Origin: Phenylobacterium sp.
GTDB taxonomy: Bacteria > Pseudomonadota > Alphaproteobacteria > Caulobacterales > Caulobacteraceae
Direction of reading: 5' to 3'
DNA length: 57,909 bases
NCBI RefSeq assembly: GCF_030697305.1
Contig: NZ_JAUYQL010000023.1
Span: 1 to 57,909, forward strand
A program made the translations under genes and the position numbers. Positions 37,169 through 44,430 of this stretch are shown in pieces. Position 1 is the stretch's first letter. Each line of letters starts with the position of its first letter. The notes under the pieces are model-generated. The model was given only the letters and a program-made list of their open reading frames with translations, made no database searches and had not been told where the DNA came from.

Positions 37169-37333
37169 CTGCGCTGTCAGGGGGCCGACGCCACAACACA
37201 TGGAAATCATTGCGTTATAGGGCTGTTATCCATGCTTTGAGCCGGCAGTTTTTGCCTAGTCGCGAATCCACCCGGCACTTCCTGCCTACCGCTGGTGGGC
37301 AAGCGGCGCCGGGCGGAATGCTGGTGCGCGTCA

Positions 37334-37464
37334 GCAGCGTCATCCTCGGGCTTGTCCCGAGGATCGATGCACCCCGGAGACGCAAGCAAGATAGCCGAGC
37401 CGCCGCGCAACCCCGCGACGGCGGTGTTCATGGATCCTCGGGACACGCCCGAGGATGGCGCTGC
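37334..37464. repeat. MITE-like element with 34-bp terminal inverted repeats
   Basis: The 31-bp core at 37337-37367 recurs inverted at 37431-37461 with three mismatches; the match continues for three more bases outward on each side. Each arm is itself a palindrome, CATCCTCGGGC-x-TGTCCCGAGGAT. The 63 bp between arms holds no gene. This is one of the common dispersed palindromes of alphaproteobacterial genomes, here as a paired unit of about 130 bp. It lies between flaF and the flagellin promoter, in the 549-bp gap 37079-37627. Confidence 0.75.
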
Positions 37465-37489
37465 GATGCGGACAGGCCGCGCCCTTAAC

Positions 37490-37579
37490 CGCTCACCCCG
37501 GCGAAAGCCGGGGCCCACGCTGAGTTTCGGTTTGCGCGCGGACAGCCCGCTTGGGTCCCGACTTTCGTCGGGATGAGCG
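37490..37579 (+). repeat. 90-bp palindromic dispersed repeat, copy 1
   Basis: A 90-bp imperfect palindrome with arms CGCTCACCCCGGCGAAAGCC... and ...GACTTTCGTCGGGATGAGCG. It matches, inverted, the 90-bp element at 51389-51478 at 80 of 90 positions by my alignment; the differences cluster in the central loop. The arms hold the CCGGC-AAAG-CCGG type core common to Caulobacterales REP elements. It is the third repeat unit in the flaF-flagellin gap and fills the space just downstream of flaF. Confidence 0.85.
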
Positions 37580-37627
37580 GGTTCGAGGTAAAGATAACGC
37601 CGGGACCTGGCCCCGGCACGCTTCAGG

Positions 37628-37981
37628 TCAGCCTTCGCCGCCGAGGCCCTGCATGATCATTCGATTGACGTCGATCAGAGGTTCGATCTCCTCCTCGCGA
37701 CGGATCACCGCACTGGTGTGTTTGTCCACCCAGATGCTGAGCGAGATGATCGAGGCGCGCAGCGGCGCCGGCAGGCCGTTCTTGGAGTCCGCGCAGTCGG
37801 AGCCCAGCGTCGACCAGAGACGCCGGTTCCAGTCGAGCGCGTCGACACGGGTCCGCGCATCCGTCGGATCGGCCTCCGCCGCGGACATCAGCGCGCGCGT
37901 GACCTGCCCGAACAGGCGGTATTCCGCCTCGCGCGGGGATTCAGCTCTCGCTGTGGCTTGCTGGTAAGCTCGCAGGGACAT
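37628..37981 (-). CDS. flaF: Flagellar biosynthesis regulator FlaF
   Basis: A 117-residue FlaF protein: [31 protein letters not shown], then [30 protein letters not shown] and [17 protein letters not shown], all family hallmarks. FlaF supports flagellin translation and secretion and opposes FlbT in Caulobacter. GAGAGG lies before the ATG. It overlaps the 3' end of flbT by 41 bp, in a different frame, so the two are co-translated. A repeat cluster follows. Confidence 0.95.
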   Translation of the reverse strand: MSLRAYQQATARAESPREAEYRLFGQVTRALMSAAEADPTDARTRVDALDWNRRLWSTLGSDCADSKNGLPAPLRASIISLSIWVDKHTSAVIRREEEIEPLIDVNRMIMQGLGGEG

Positions 37982-38366
37982 TGCCCAACCTCTCGTCTTC
38001 GTACTCGATCAACTTCCGACACAGCATCAGCGCCTTGTAGTATTCGCGCTCCATGCAGTGCTTGGAGATGGCCACGCATTCCGCGAGCACCTGCGGATTG
38101 CCGATCACCCCCATGAACTCGGCGAGGCGCTGGACGAACTCGTCGTAATAACGAGCGGCCCCAGCCTCATCGAGGTACATCATCATCATCGGGAAATAGA
38201 TCCGCCGGGCCGGCGTGGTGACGTCTTCTTCCTGCATGATGTCCTTCTCGCGAAGGACCGACGCCTTGTTCTGCAGGACGAGCACGCCGCGGCGGTCCCC
38301 GTTCTGCACGACAGCGCCGTTCAGCACGAACTTCTCGCCCGGCTTCAGCGACAATTTGAGCGGCAA
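37941..38366 (-). CDS. flbT: Flagellin mRNA regulator FlbT
   Basis: A 141-residue FlbT. I place the start at TTG 38366, giving [20 protein letters not shown], the canonical N-terminus, with GGGAG/GGAA six to twelve bases upstream. An ATG 36 bases further up adds a 12-residue tail not seen in the family. [25 protein letters not shown] and [16 protein letters not shown] are typical. FlbT binds the flagellin mRNA 5' leader and lowers its translation until the hook is built. It overlaps flaF by 41 bp; flmG-like diverges from it. Confidence 0.93.
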   Translation of the reverse strand: MPLKLSLKPGEKFVLNGAVVQNGDRRGVLVLQNKASVLREKDIMQEEDVTTPARRIYFPMMMMYLDEAGAARYYDEFVQRLAEFMGVIGNPQVLAECVAISKHCMEREYYKALMLCRKLIEYEDERLGNVPASLPASHSES

Positions 38367-38516
38367 ATTCCGACTCCCTCGATTGGCGTCGAAACGAGCC
38401 AACCTTGTTCCGAGTGACGCCCCCCGAGGCGGATCGGACGATCCACTCCTCTATACGGCGCGAGTTAACGGGCCATTGCACGCAGCCCGGGCGATGAGCT
38501 TAAGGAAAGGTTAGGC

Positions 38517-40361
38517 ATGCGCGCGCGAAGCATGGCCCAATTCTCACCCCTTGGGGAGTCGCAGGCCATGTCGCGTCCGGGCCAAACCAGCGCCGTCTCG
38601 CAAACTGCGCTGGAAGCAGGCGCCGTGGCGACGCCGCCCCGTCTTTCGGCCGAGGCCATGGGCCGTTCGGGGTCGAGCGAGGCGTTGGCCAAGCTGGACG
38701 CCGCGGTGGCCGAACTGCGCGCCATCGCCATCCAGCCGCTGCTGCAGGCCTCGATCAACGCGCTGAATTCCGGTGACGCCCAGACCGGCGCCGAATGGGC
38801 GATCAAGACGCTGGAGAAGGACGAGCGTAACGGGCTCGCCTGGTACCTGCTGGCCTTCGCCCGCGAAGCCGCTGGCGACTTCGTCTCTTCCATCCGCTGC
38901 TACGAGTCCGCGCTGAGCCTGCTGCCGGACCACGCGGAGGTCGCCAACGACCTCGGGCGCCTGGCGTTTCGCATGGGCATGGTCGAACAGGCCGAGAAGC
39001 TGTTCCGGCACTTCGTCGATCGCCACCCGTTCAATCCCGAGGGCGCCAATAACCTGGCCTGCGCGGTGCGCGACATGGGCCGCCACGACGAGGCCGCCGC
39101 GATCCTGAAGGACGCGCTGCTGGCCAATCCCGAAGTCCCGATGATGTGGAACACGCTCGGCACCGTGGTTACCGAGCAGGGCGAGGTGCACACCGCGCGG
39201 GTGTTCTTCGAAGAGGCGTTGCGCCTCGATCCGGTGTTCGCCAAGGCCCGCTATAACCGCGGCAACACCCGCCTGGCGCTCGGCGACGTGGCCGGCGCGC
39301 TGGAGGACTGCGAGGCGGCCATGGCGTTGAAGCCGCCGGAGGGCGAACGCCAGATGATGCAGCTCGCCCGCTCGACCATCCTGATCGCCGACGGGCGCCT
39401 CGCCGATGGCTGGGACGCCTACGAAGCCAGGCTCGATCCGCAGTTCGCCGACGTGACCCAGTTCATGGTCGACCGGCCACGCTGGGCGCCGGGCGACGAT
39501 CTGGCCGGGAAGTCGCTGCTGGTAATCGGCGAACAGGGCCTGGGCGACGAGGTGCTGTTCGCCAACACCCTGCCCGACGTCGTCAAAGCGCTGGGTCCCG
39601 ATGGGCGGCTCTCCATCGCCGTCGAGAAGCGCCTGGTCCCGTTGTTCGAGCGCAGCTTCCCGGGCGCGCGCGTCGGCGCCCACGCCACCTTCTCGGCAGG
39701 CGGGCGCAGCGTGCGCCTGACGCCCTTCCTGGAGGACCACGCGGACATCGACCTTTGGACGCCGATCGGCTCGCTGCTGCGTGAATTCCGCCGCTCGCCG
39801 GAAGCCTTTCCCTTGCGCGACCGCTATCTCATCCCCGACCCCGCGCGTGTGGCGCATTGGCGCGCCGTGGTGGAGCAGGCGCTGCCCGGCCCGCGCGTCG
39901 GACTGCTGTGGAAGAGCCTGATCAAGGCCGGTGCGCGCAGCCGCTACTTCTCGCCCTTCGAGCAGTGGGAAACCGTGCTGCGCACGCCGGGCGTCGCTTT
40001 CGTCAACCTGCAGTACGGCGATTGCGCCGAAGAGATCGAGCAGGCGGAGCGTGAGCTGGGCGTCAGCATCTGGACACCGCCCGGGATCGATCTGAAAGCC
40101 GACCTGGACGATGTGGCCGCGCTGACCTGCGCGCTCGATCTGACCATCGGCTTCAGCAACGCGACCCTGAACCTCGCCGGCGCCTGCGGTGCGCCGACAT
40201 GGCTGATCTCCACGCCCGGCGCCTGGCCCAGGCTCGGGGCGGACCGCTACCTCTGGTATCCGCAGACGCGCCTTTATGCGCCATCCGCCTTCGGCGAATG
40301 GGCGGGCGTGATGCAAGCGGTGGCCGACGACCTGGCCGCTTTCGCCGCCGCGGAACACTAG
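38517..40361 (+). CDS. flmG: TPR/glycosyltransferase fusion, FlmG (FlbA)-like flagellin glycosyltransferase
   Basis: A 614-residue soluble protein. Residues about 70-290 are tetratricopeptide repeats (GLAWYLLAFAREAAGDFVSS, AKARYNRGNTRLALGDVAGA). Residues about 320-605 form a GT41-like domain (LLVIGEQGLGDEVLFANTLP, GLLWKSLIKAGARSRYFSP, TIGFSNATLNLAGACGAPTW). This order and the place beside flbT match Caulobacter FlmG, once called FlbA, in which the TPRs hold flagellin and the other domain adds pseudaminic acid. AGGAAAGG lies seven bases before the ATG. No pseudaminic acid synthesis genes lie in the window. Confidence 0.8.
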   Translation: MRARSMAQFSPLGESQAMSRPGQTSAVSQTALEAGAVATPPRLSAEAMGRSGSSEALAKLDAAVAELRAIAIQPLLQASINALNSGDAQTGAEWAIKTLEKDERNGLAWYLLAFAREAAGDFVSSIRCYESALSLLPDHAEVANDLGRLAFRMGMVEQAEKLFRHFVDRHPFNPEGANNLACAVRDMGRHDEAAAILKDALLANPEVPMMWNTLGTVVTEQGEVHTARVFFEEALRLDPVFAKARYNRGNTRLALGDVAGALEDCEAAMALKPPEGERQMMQLARSTILIADGRLADGWDAYEARLDPQFADVTQFMVDRPRWAPGDDLAGKSLLVIGEQGLGDEVLFANTLPDVVKALGPDGRLSIAVEKRLVPLFERSFPGARVGAHATFSAGGRSVRLTPFLEDHADIDLWTPIGSLLREFRRSPEAFPLRDRYLIPDPARVAHWRAVVEQALPGPRVGLLWKSLIKAGARSRYFSPFEQWETVLRTPGVAFVNLQYGDCAEEIEQAERELGVSIWTPPGIDLKADLDDVAALTCALDLTIGFSNATLNLAGACGAPTWLISTPGAWPRLGADRYLWYPQTRLYAPSAFGEWAGVMQAVADDLAAFAAAEH

Positions 40362-40424
40362 GCGCACGCACGGGTTTCCCATTCGAACCGGCGCCCCCGC
40401 GCCGCCGCAATGGAGGATCTCCCG

Positions 40425-40901
40425 ATGCCCGGCCCGGAAACCGACGAAGGCTTCGACGACCAGGACCGCGCCGAGGTCCTCGACGAGACCAACTACGACG
40501 GCGGCGAAGGCCCCGGCGAATTGCGCACCTTCGAGGATCTGGTCGACGTCTTCGACGTGACACGGGCCGACGGCGACGCCGATGAGGACGAGGCCGTGGC
40601 GCTCGACGCCGCAGATTTCGACGAAGAGGCGATCGACGACGAGGATCTGGAGGAAGACGACGACGTCACCGAGTTGCTGGCCGCCGACGAGACCGACCTC
40701 ACCGACGACGTCGATTCCTTCGACGAGGACGCACTCGACGATCCCGACAATATCGAAGGCCTCGACGAGGTGGCCGACGCAGACCTGGTCGCCGGCGGCG
40801 AAGACAGGTTCACCGACTTCCAGTCGAAGGGCGTCGGCGACGCCGATCTGCAGCGGATGGGCTATTCCGACGAGAACGGCCTGGCCAAGGACAACGACTG
40901 A
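40425..40901 (+). CDS. Highly acidic hypothetical protein
   Basis: A 158-residue protein, about 40% Asp+Glu (63 by my count) with only about seven Lys+Arg. The start ATG 40425 has GGAGGA seven bases upstream. The middle is a run of acidic clusters (DDEDLEEDDD); the last 30 residues (FTDFQSKGVGDADLQRMGYS) are less acidic and may be the conserved part. Similar proteins are at times labelled primosomal protein, without support here. Probably disordered. A strong hairpin (40924-40959) follows. Confidence 0.7.
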   Translation: MPGPETDEGFDDQDRAEVLDETNYDGGEGPGELRTFEDLVDVFDVTRADGDADEDEAVALDAADFDEEAIDDEDLEEDDDVTELLAADETDLTDDVDSFDEDALDDPDNIEGLDEVADADLVAGGEDRFTDFQSKGVGDADLQRMGYSDENGLAKDND

Positions 40902-40923
40902 CGACTGGCTCATTTTCACTCTG

Positions 40924-40959
40924 CGAGCGCGGCGCGCCTTGAATGTCGCGCCGCGCTCG
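40924..40959 (+). terminator. Strong hairpin, terminator-like
   Basis: Perfect 13-bp stem (40924-40936 with 40947-40959) around a ten-base loop, 23 bases after the acidic-protein stop. Only two T follow, so it is a stable hairpin rather than a classic U-tailed terminator. Confidence 0.55.
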
Positions 40960-41038
40960 TTAGGCTGCGCGTGATTGAACACCTGTTTGAAATCGCGCGG
41001 GCGTGCGAGCCCACGATGCGAGAGTCCGCGAGGAGCCC

Positions 41039-41914
41039 ATGACCAACCGCTTCGAAGGCACAGAGAAGTACGTCGCGACCGAAGACCTCAAGGTCGCGGT
41101 CAACGCCGCGATCGCGCTGGAGCGCCCGCTGCTGATCAAGGGCGAACCCGGGACCGGCAAGACTGTGCTCGCCTATGAGATCGCCGAGGCGCTGAACGCG
41201 CCGCTGATCACCTGGCACATCAAGTCGACCACCAAGGCGCATCAGGGCCTCTATGAATACGACGCGGTGACCCGCCTGCGGGATAGCCAGCTCGGCGAAG
41301 AGCGGGTGAAGGACGTCCGCAACTACATCAAAAAGGGCAAGCTCTGGGAGGCGTTCGATGCGCCCCAGCGCCCCGTGCTGCTGATCGACGAGATCGACAA
41401 GGCCGATATCGAGTTCCCGAATGACCTCCTGCAGGAGCTCGATCGGATGGAATTCTACGTCTACGAGACCAACGAGACGATCAAGGCCGCGATCCGCCCG
41501 ATCGTCCTGATCACCTCTAACAACGAAAAGGAGCTGCCGGACGCTTTCCTGCGCCGCTGCTTCTTCCACTACATCCGCTTCCCCGACGTCGAGACGATGA
41601 ACGAGATCGTCGAGGTCCACTATCCGGGCGTGAAGCAGAAGCTGGTCGCCGAGGCGCTGCGCATCTTCTACGACATGCGCAAGGTGCCGGGCCTGAAGAA
41701 GAAGCCCTCGACGTCGGAGTTGCTCGACTGGCTGAAACTGCTGATGTCGGAGGACATCAGCGAGGAGACGCTGCGCGAGCGCGACCCCACCAAGCTGATC
41801 CCGCCGCTGCACGGGGCGCTGCTGAAGAACGAGCAGGACGTCCATCTGTTCGAACGGCTGGCGTTCCTCGCCCGTCGCGAAGGCGCGGCCGGCACGCCCC
41901 GCCCGGGACAATAG
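41039..41914 (+). CDS. MoxR-family AAA+ ATPase
   Basis: A 291-residue MoxR ATPase. Walker A is GEPGTGKT (residues 35-42), Walker B is LLIDEIDKA (about 114-122), and sensor 1 is in VLITSNNEKELPDAFLRRC. ATG 41039 is preceded by GAGGAG at short spacing; the in-frame GTG at 41003 adds 12 unlikely residues. MoxR proteins act as chaperones for metal-enzyme or complex maturation, usually with a vWA-domain partner encoded next door. Here the next gene is on the opposite strand and no vWA gene is in the window. Confidence 0.92.
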   Translation: MTNRFEGTEKYVATEDLKVAVNAAIALERPLLIKGEPGTGKTVLAYEIAEALNAPLITWHIKSTTKAHQGLYEYDAVTRLRDSQLGEERVKDVRNYIKKGKLWEAFDAPQRPVLLIDEIDKADIEFPNDLLQELDRMEFYVYETNETIKAAIRPIVLITSNNEKELPDAFLRRCFFHYIRFPDVETMNEIVEVHYPGVKQKLVAEALRIFYDMRKVPGLKKKPSTSELLDWLKLLMSEDISEETLRERDPTKLIPPLHGALLKNEQDVHLFERLAFLARREGAAGTPRPGQ

Positions 41915-41944
41915 CCCCGAGCGACGCGCACGACGGCCGGGGCC

Positions 41945-42319
41945 TCAGGTCGCCGGCTGCACCTCGACCACCTTGTAGGTCAGCGGACGGCCGTCCTCAT
42001 CGGTGATGGTGACGTATTCGCCGACCGCGAACCTATGCTCGCCCAGGCGGTGGACCGGCTCGTCGTCGGCCGAATCCTCTTCGTCATAGTCGAAGAACCA
42101 GCGCTGGCCTTTGCGCGCCAGCCGGCCGTCAACGGCGTCTTCGTCAGGCGCGAAGCGGCGCACGGTGCAGGCGTCTCTCGCCTTGGCGTAGGCCGCCTCG
42201 TCGAGCTTGCCGTCGGGCAGCAGCGGCGCCGTCAGGGCGTACCCGCGATGGTCGTCGCCGCCTGCGAACTCGGTGCCGGGATTGCGGGCAAGCCGCATGA
42301 CGATGCGCGACAAGGACAT
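41945..42319 (-). CDS. Conserved hypothetical protein
   Basis: A 124-residue soluble protein. It opens MSLSRIVMRLARNPGTEF and ends in a beta-rich acidic half (WFFDYDEEDSADDEPVH, then GEYVTITDEDGRPLTYKVVEV). No signal peptide or recognised domain. It is convergent with moxR (30-bp gap) and 32 bp after the universal stress gene on the same strand, so it may share that transcript. A short GGACC-type ribosome binding site is before the ATG. Confidence 0.65.
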   Translation of the reverse strand: MSLSRIVMRLARNPGTEFAGGDDHRGYALTAPLLPDGKLDEAAYAKARDACTVRRFAPDEDAVDGRLARKGQRWFFDYDEEDSADDEPVHRLGEHRFAVGEYVTITDEDGRPLTYKVVEVQPAT

Positions 42320-42351
42320 AGGGTCACCTTGAATCTAGTGGGACGGGGAAT

Positions 42352-43164
42352 CTAGTGCGACAGGAAGAGAGACGGTTGCTCGATGTTCAGCAGGCTGCGG
42401 GTGGTGCCGCCGAAGATGAACTCCTTGAGCCGGGGGTGGCCGAAGGCGCCGGCGACCAGCAGATGGGCCCCGGCGCGCGCCGCACCGTCCTGCAGCGCCG
42501 GCGCGACCTCACCGCCGTCGCTCAGCACATCAAGCTCGGCGTTCACACCACGCGCGGCGTAATAGGCCTGCAGGCGCGAGGGTTCGAAGCTGCGCGACGC
42601 CGACTTGGGCGCCGCCAGAATCACCACGCGTTCGGCCTTCTCCAGCATCGGCAGAGCGAGGCGCGCGGCGCGCGAAGCCTCCTTGCCGCCGTCCCACGCC
42701 ACGGCGATCACCCCGCCGGGCCGCAGGCCTTCGCGTGCGATCAGCACCGGGCGCTGTTCGTCGGCCATGACCTGTTGGAAGCTCTCGGCCAACGGACCGC
42801 GACCGCGGGCGGAATCATTGCTGAACACCACCACGTCGGACAGCCGCGCCTCCGCCGACAGGCCGGCCCACACAGGCGACTGCAGGGAAAAGAACCGCCG
42901 CTTGGCGTACGGACAGGCGTCGAGCGCGGCCTGGGCGCGGGTCTCGCCGTTGGCGGCGGCTTCGCGGAGGGACTCGAGCGCCGTGGTCTGCACGCCGCCC
43001 ATCAGGCCTTCGCCCATCCAGGGCATCACGTCGGCCACGTCCGGCGGCGCGTAGACGCCGGCCAGCTCCGCGCCGAACGGTTCGGCGAGCATCGCCGCCG
43101 CGGCCAAGACCGCGCGGTCGCTGTCCGCTCCGCTAAGCGGCGCCATGATTCGAGCCCAGCTCAT
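42352..43164 (-). CDS. Universal stress protein (UspA family)
   Basis: A 270-residue protein, long enough for a tandem UspA. It opens MSWARIMAPLSGADSDRAVLAAAAMLAEPFGAEL. The second half has GVIAVAWDGGKEASRAARLALP and the nucleotide-binding ending GAFGHPRLKEFIFGGTTRSLL (G-x2-G-x9-G-S/T type). I chose ATG 43164 with AAGGAA seven bases upstream, rather than the longer arginine-rich frame. Universal stress proteins bind ATP or act in stress survival. Divergent from the HD gene. Confidence 0.88.
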   Translation of the reverse strand: MSWARIMAPLSGADSDRAVLAAAAMLAEPFGAELAGVYAPPDVADVMPWMGEGLMGGVQTTALESLREAAANGETRAQAALDACPYAKRRFFSLQSPVWAGLSAEARLSDVVVFSNDSARGRGPLAESFQQVMADEQRPVLIAREGLRPGGVIAVAWDGGKEASRAARLALPMLEKAERVVILAAPKSASRSFEPSRLQAYYAARGVNAELDVLSDGGEVAPALQDGAARAGAHLLVAGAFGHPRLKEFIFGGTTRSLLNIEQPSLFLSH

Positions 43165-43241
43165 GTGTTTTCCTTCATCGCTCAGGGTCGCCAAGGCTAA
43201 GGAGGCCCGAACCCTACCTTGACTGTGAAGGGAACGCATCG

Positions 43242-43886
43242 GTGAGAAAAGGGCTGCGTCGCGAGAAGGCCGCACCGCGCGCCTGGCAGCGAATGTTGTC
43301 GGGCCGCCGACTCGACCTGCTGGATCCCTCGCCGATGGACATCGAGATCGAGGACATCGCTCACGGCCTGGCCCGCGTCGCGCGCTGGAACGGCCAGACG
43401 GTGGGCGAACACCCCTTCTCCGTCGCCCAGCATTCTCTGGTGGTCGAGGAGATCGTCGCCCACGTCCAACCCGACATCGAGCCGCGCTGGCGGCTCGCGG
43501 CGCTGCTGCACGACGCCCCGGAGTACGTGGTCGGCGACATGATCAGCCCATTCAAGGCGGCGCTTGGCCTGGACTACCGCACGTTCGAGGGTCGGCTGGA
43601 GACCGCGATCCATGTCCGCTTCGGCCTGCCGGCCCGCTCGCCGCCCGCGGTGGAACGCGCGATCAAGGCCGCCGATCGCGCCTGCGCCTATTTCGAGGCG
43701 GTCGCGCTGGCGGGTTTCAGCGAGGCCGAGGCGCTGGAGCTGTTCGGCGCGCCGCCGGCGGGCTTCCACGCCAATGTCGAGCCGATGACGCCGGCCATCG
43801 CACAGGCGCGCTATGTCCATCGCTTCGAACTGTTGTCGGAAGCGGCGGGTTTCACCAGCACGGCGCAGGCGTTCGACACCGAATAG
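43242..43886 (+). CDS. HD-domain phosphohydrolase (YfbR-like)
   Basis: A 214-residue metal-dependent hydrolase. The first His is in AQHSLVVEEIV (His64), the HD pair is His90-Asp91 (LLHDAPEYVVGDM), and a later Asp is in KAADRAC. It resembles YfbR-type nucleotidases (5'-deoxynucleotidases). It starts at GTG 43242; AWQRMLSGRRLDLLDPSP is the conserved N-terminus. First of three tightly spaced plus-strand genes with a tyrosine phosphatase and a NrtR-like protein. Confidence 0.86.
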   Translation: MRKGLRREKAAPRAWQRMLSGRRLDLLDPSPMDIEIEDIAHGLARVARWNGQTVGEHPFSVAQHSLVVEEIVAHVQPDIEPRWRLAALLHDAPEYVVGDMISPFKAALGLDYRTFEGRLETAIHVRFGLPARSPPAVERAIKAADRACAYFEAVALAGFSEAEALELFGAPPAGFHANVEPMTPAIAQARYVHRFELLSEAAGFTSTAQAFDTE

Positions 43887-43900
43887 GCTAAGAAGGAGCC

Positions 43901-44422
43901 ATGGTGTTCATCATCTGCGGATTGAGCGAGGTCGAACGGCTGGCGAAGGATCGCCTGCCGTCACACATGATCACGCTCATCGATCCCGCGACGCCGGTCT
44001 CGACCCCGCCCAGCCTGGCGCCGAACCGCCACCTGCGGCTCAACGTCAACGACATCACCGCCCCTGCCGAAGGGCTTGTCGCGCCCAGCCACGCCGTGGT
44101 GGAGAAGATCCTGGGTTTCGGCGCCGACTGGGACGAGGCCGCGCCGATGCTGATCCACTGCTGGGCTGGAATCAGCCGATCGACCGCCACCGCCTTCATG
44201 CTGGCCTGTGAGCGCAGCGCCGAGGCCGACGAGCGCGAGATCGCGCTGGCCATGCGCCGAGCCGCGCCCCACGCCTTTCCCAACCGCCGCATCGTAGCGC
44301 TCGCTGACGAGGTGCTGGGACGCCGCGGTCGGATGGTCGCTGCGCTCGAGGTCATGGGCGAGTTCGATCACACGTTGGCGCGGCCGTTCGACTTCGCCGC
44401 CCGCCATCACAACCCCACCTGA
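43901..44422 (+). CDS. Tyrosine/dual-specificity-type protein phosphatase
   Basis: A 173-residue phosphatase. The active-site P-loop is HCWAGISRSTATAFM with Cys87-x5-Arg93, matching C-x5-R. A likely general-acid Asp lies in LRLNVNDITAP (Asp51). The N-terminal part (MVFIICGLSEVERLA) is typical of the alphaproteobacterial group. AAGGAG lies a few bases before the ATG. It sits 14 bp after the HD gene and 8 bp before the NrtR-like gene, in the same transcript. Substrate unknown; it could be phosphoprotein or a phosphorylated small molecule. Confidence 0.85.
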   Translation: MVFIICGLSEVERLAKDRLPSHMITLIDPATPVSTPPSLAPNRHLRLNVNDITAPAEGLVAPSHAVVEKILGFGADWDEAAPMLIHCWAGISRSTATAFMLACERSAEADEREIALAMRRAAPHAFPNRRIVALADEVLGRRGRMVAALEVMGEFDHTLARPFDFAARHHNPT

Positions 44423-44430
44423 AGGCCCGC

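Noticed and set aside
37210-37580. Small open frames in the flaF-flagellin gap
   Set aside because: They translate palindromic repeats (VILGLVPRI, GPDFRRDE types), which are common spurious products in this group.
38460-38490. Sigma-54-like matches between flbT and flmG
   Set aside because: Matches on either strand are off by one base or lack the TTGC half, so no promoter is called.
38544-40982. 812-residue open frame antisense to flmG
   Set aside because: It is a shadow: the plus-strand gene has clear TPR and glycosyltransferase motifs and a ribosome binding site, while the antisense product is low-complexity, as expected in high-GC DNA.
42331-42357. Direct repeat of GAATCTAGTG at 17-bp spacing
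   Set aside because: Short, overlaps the universal stress gene stop, and has no wider context; likely a small local duplication.
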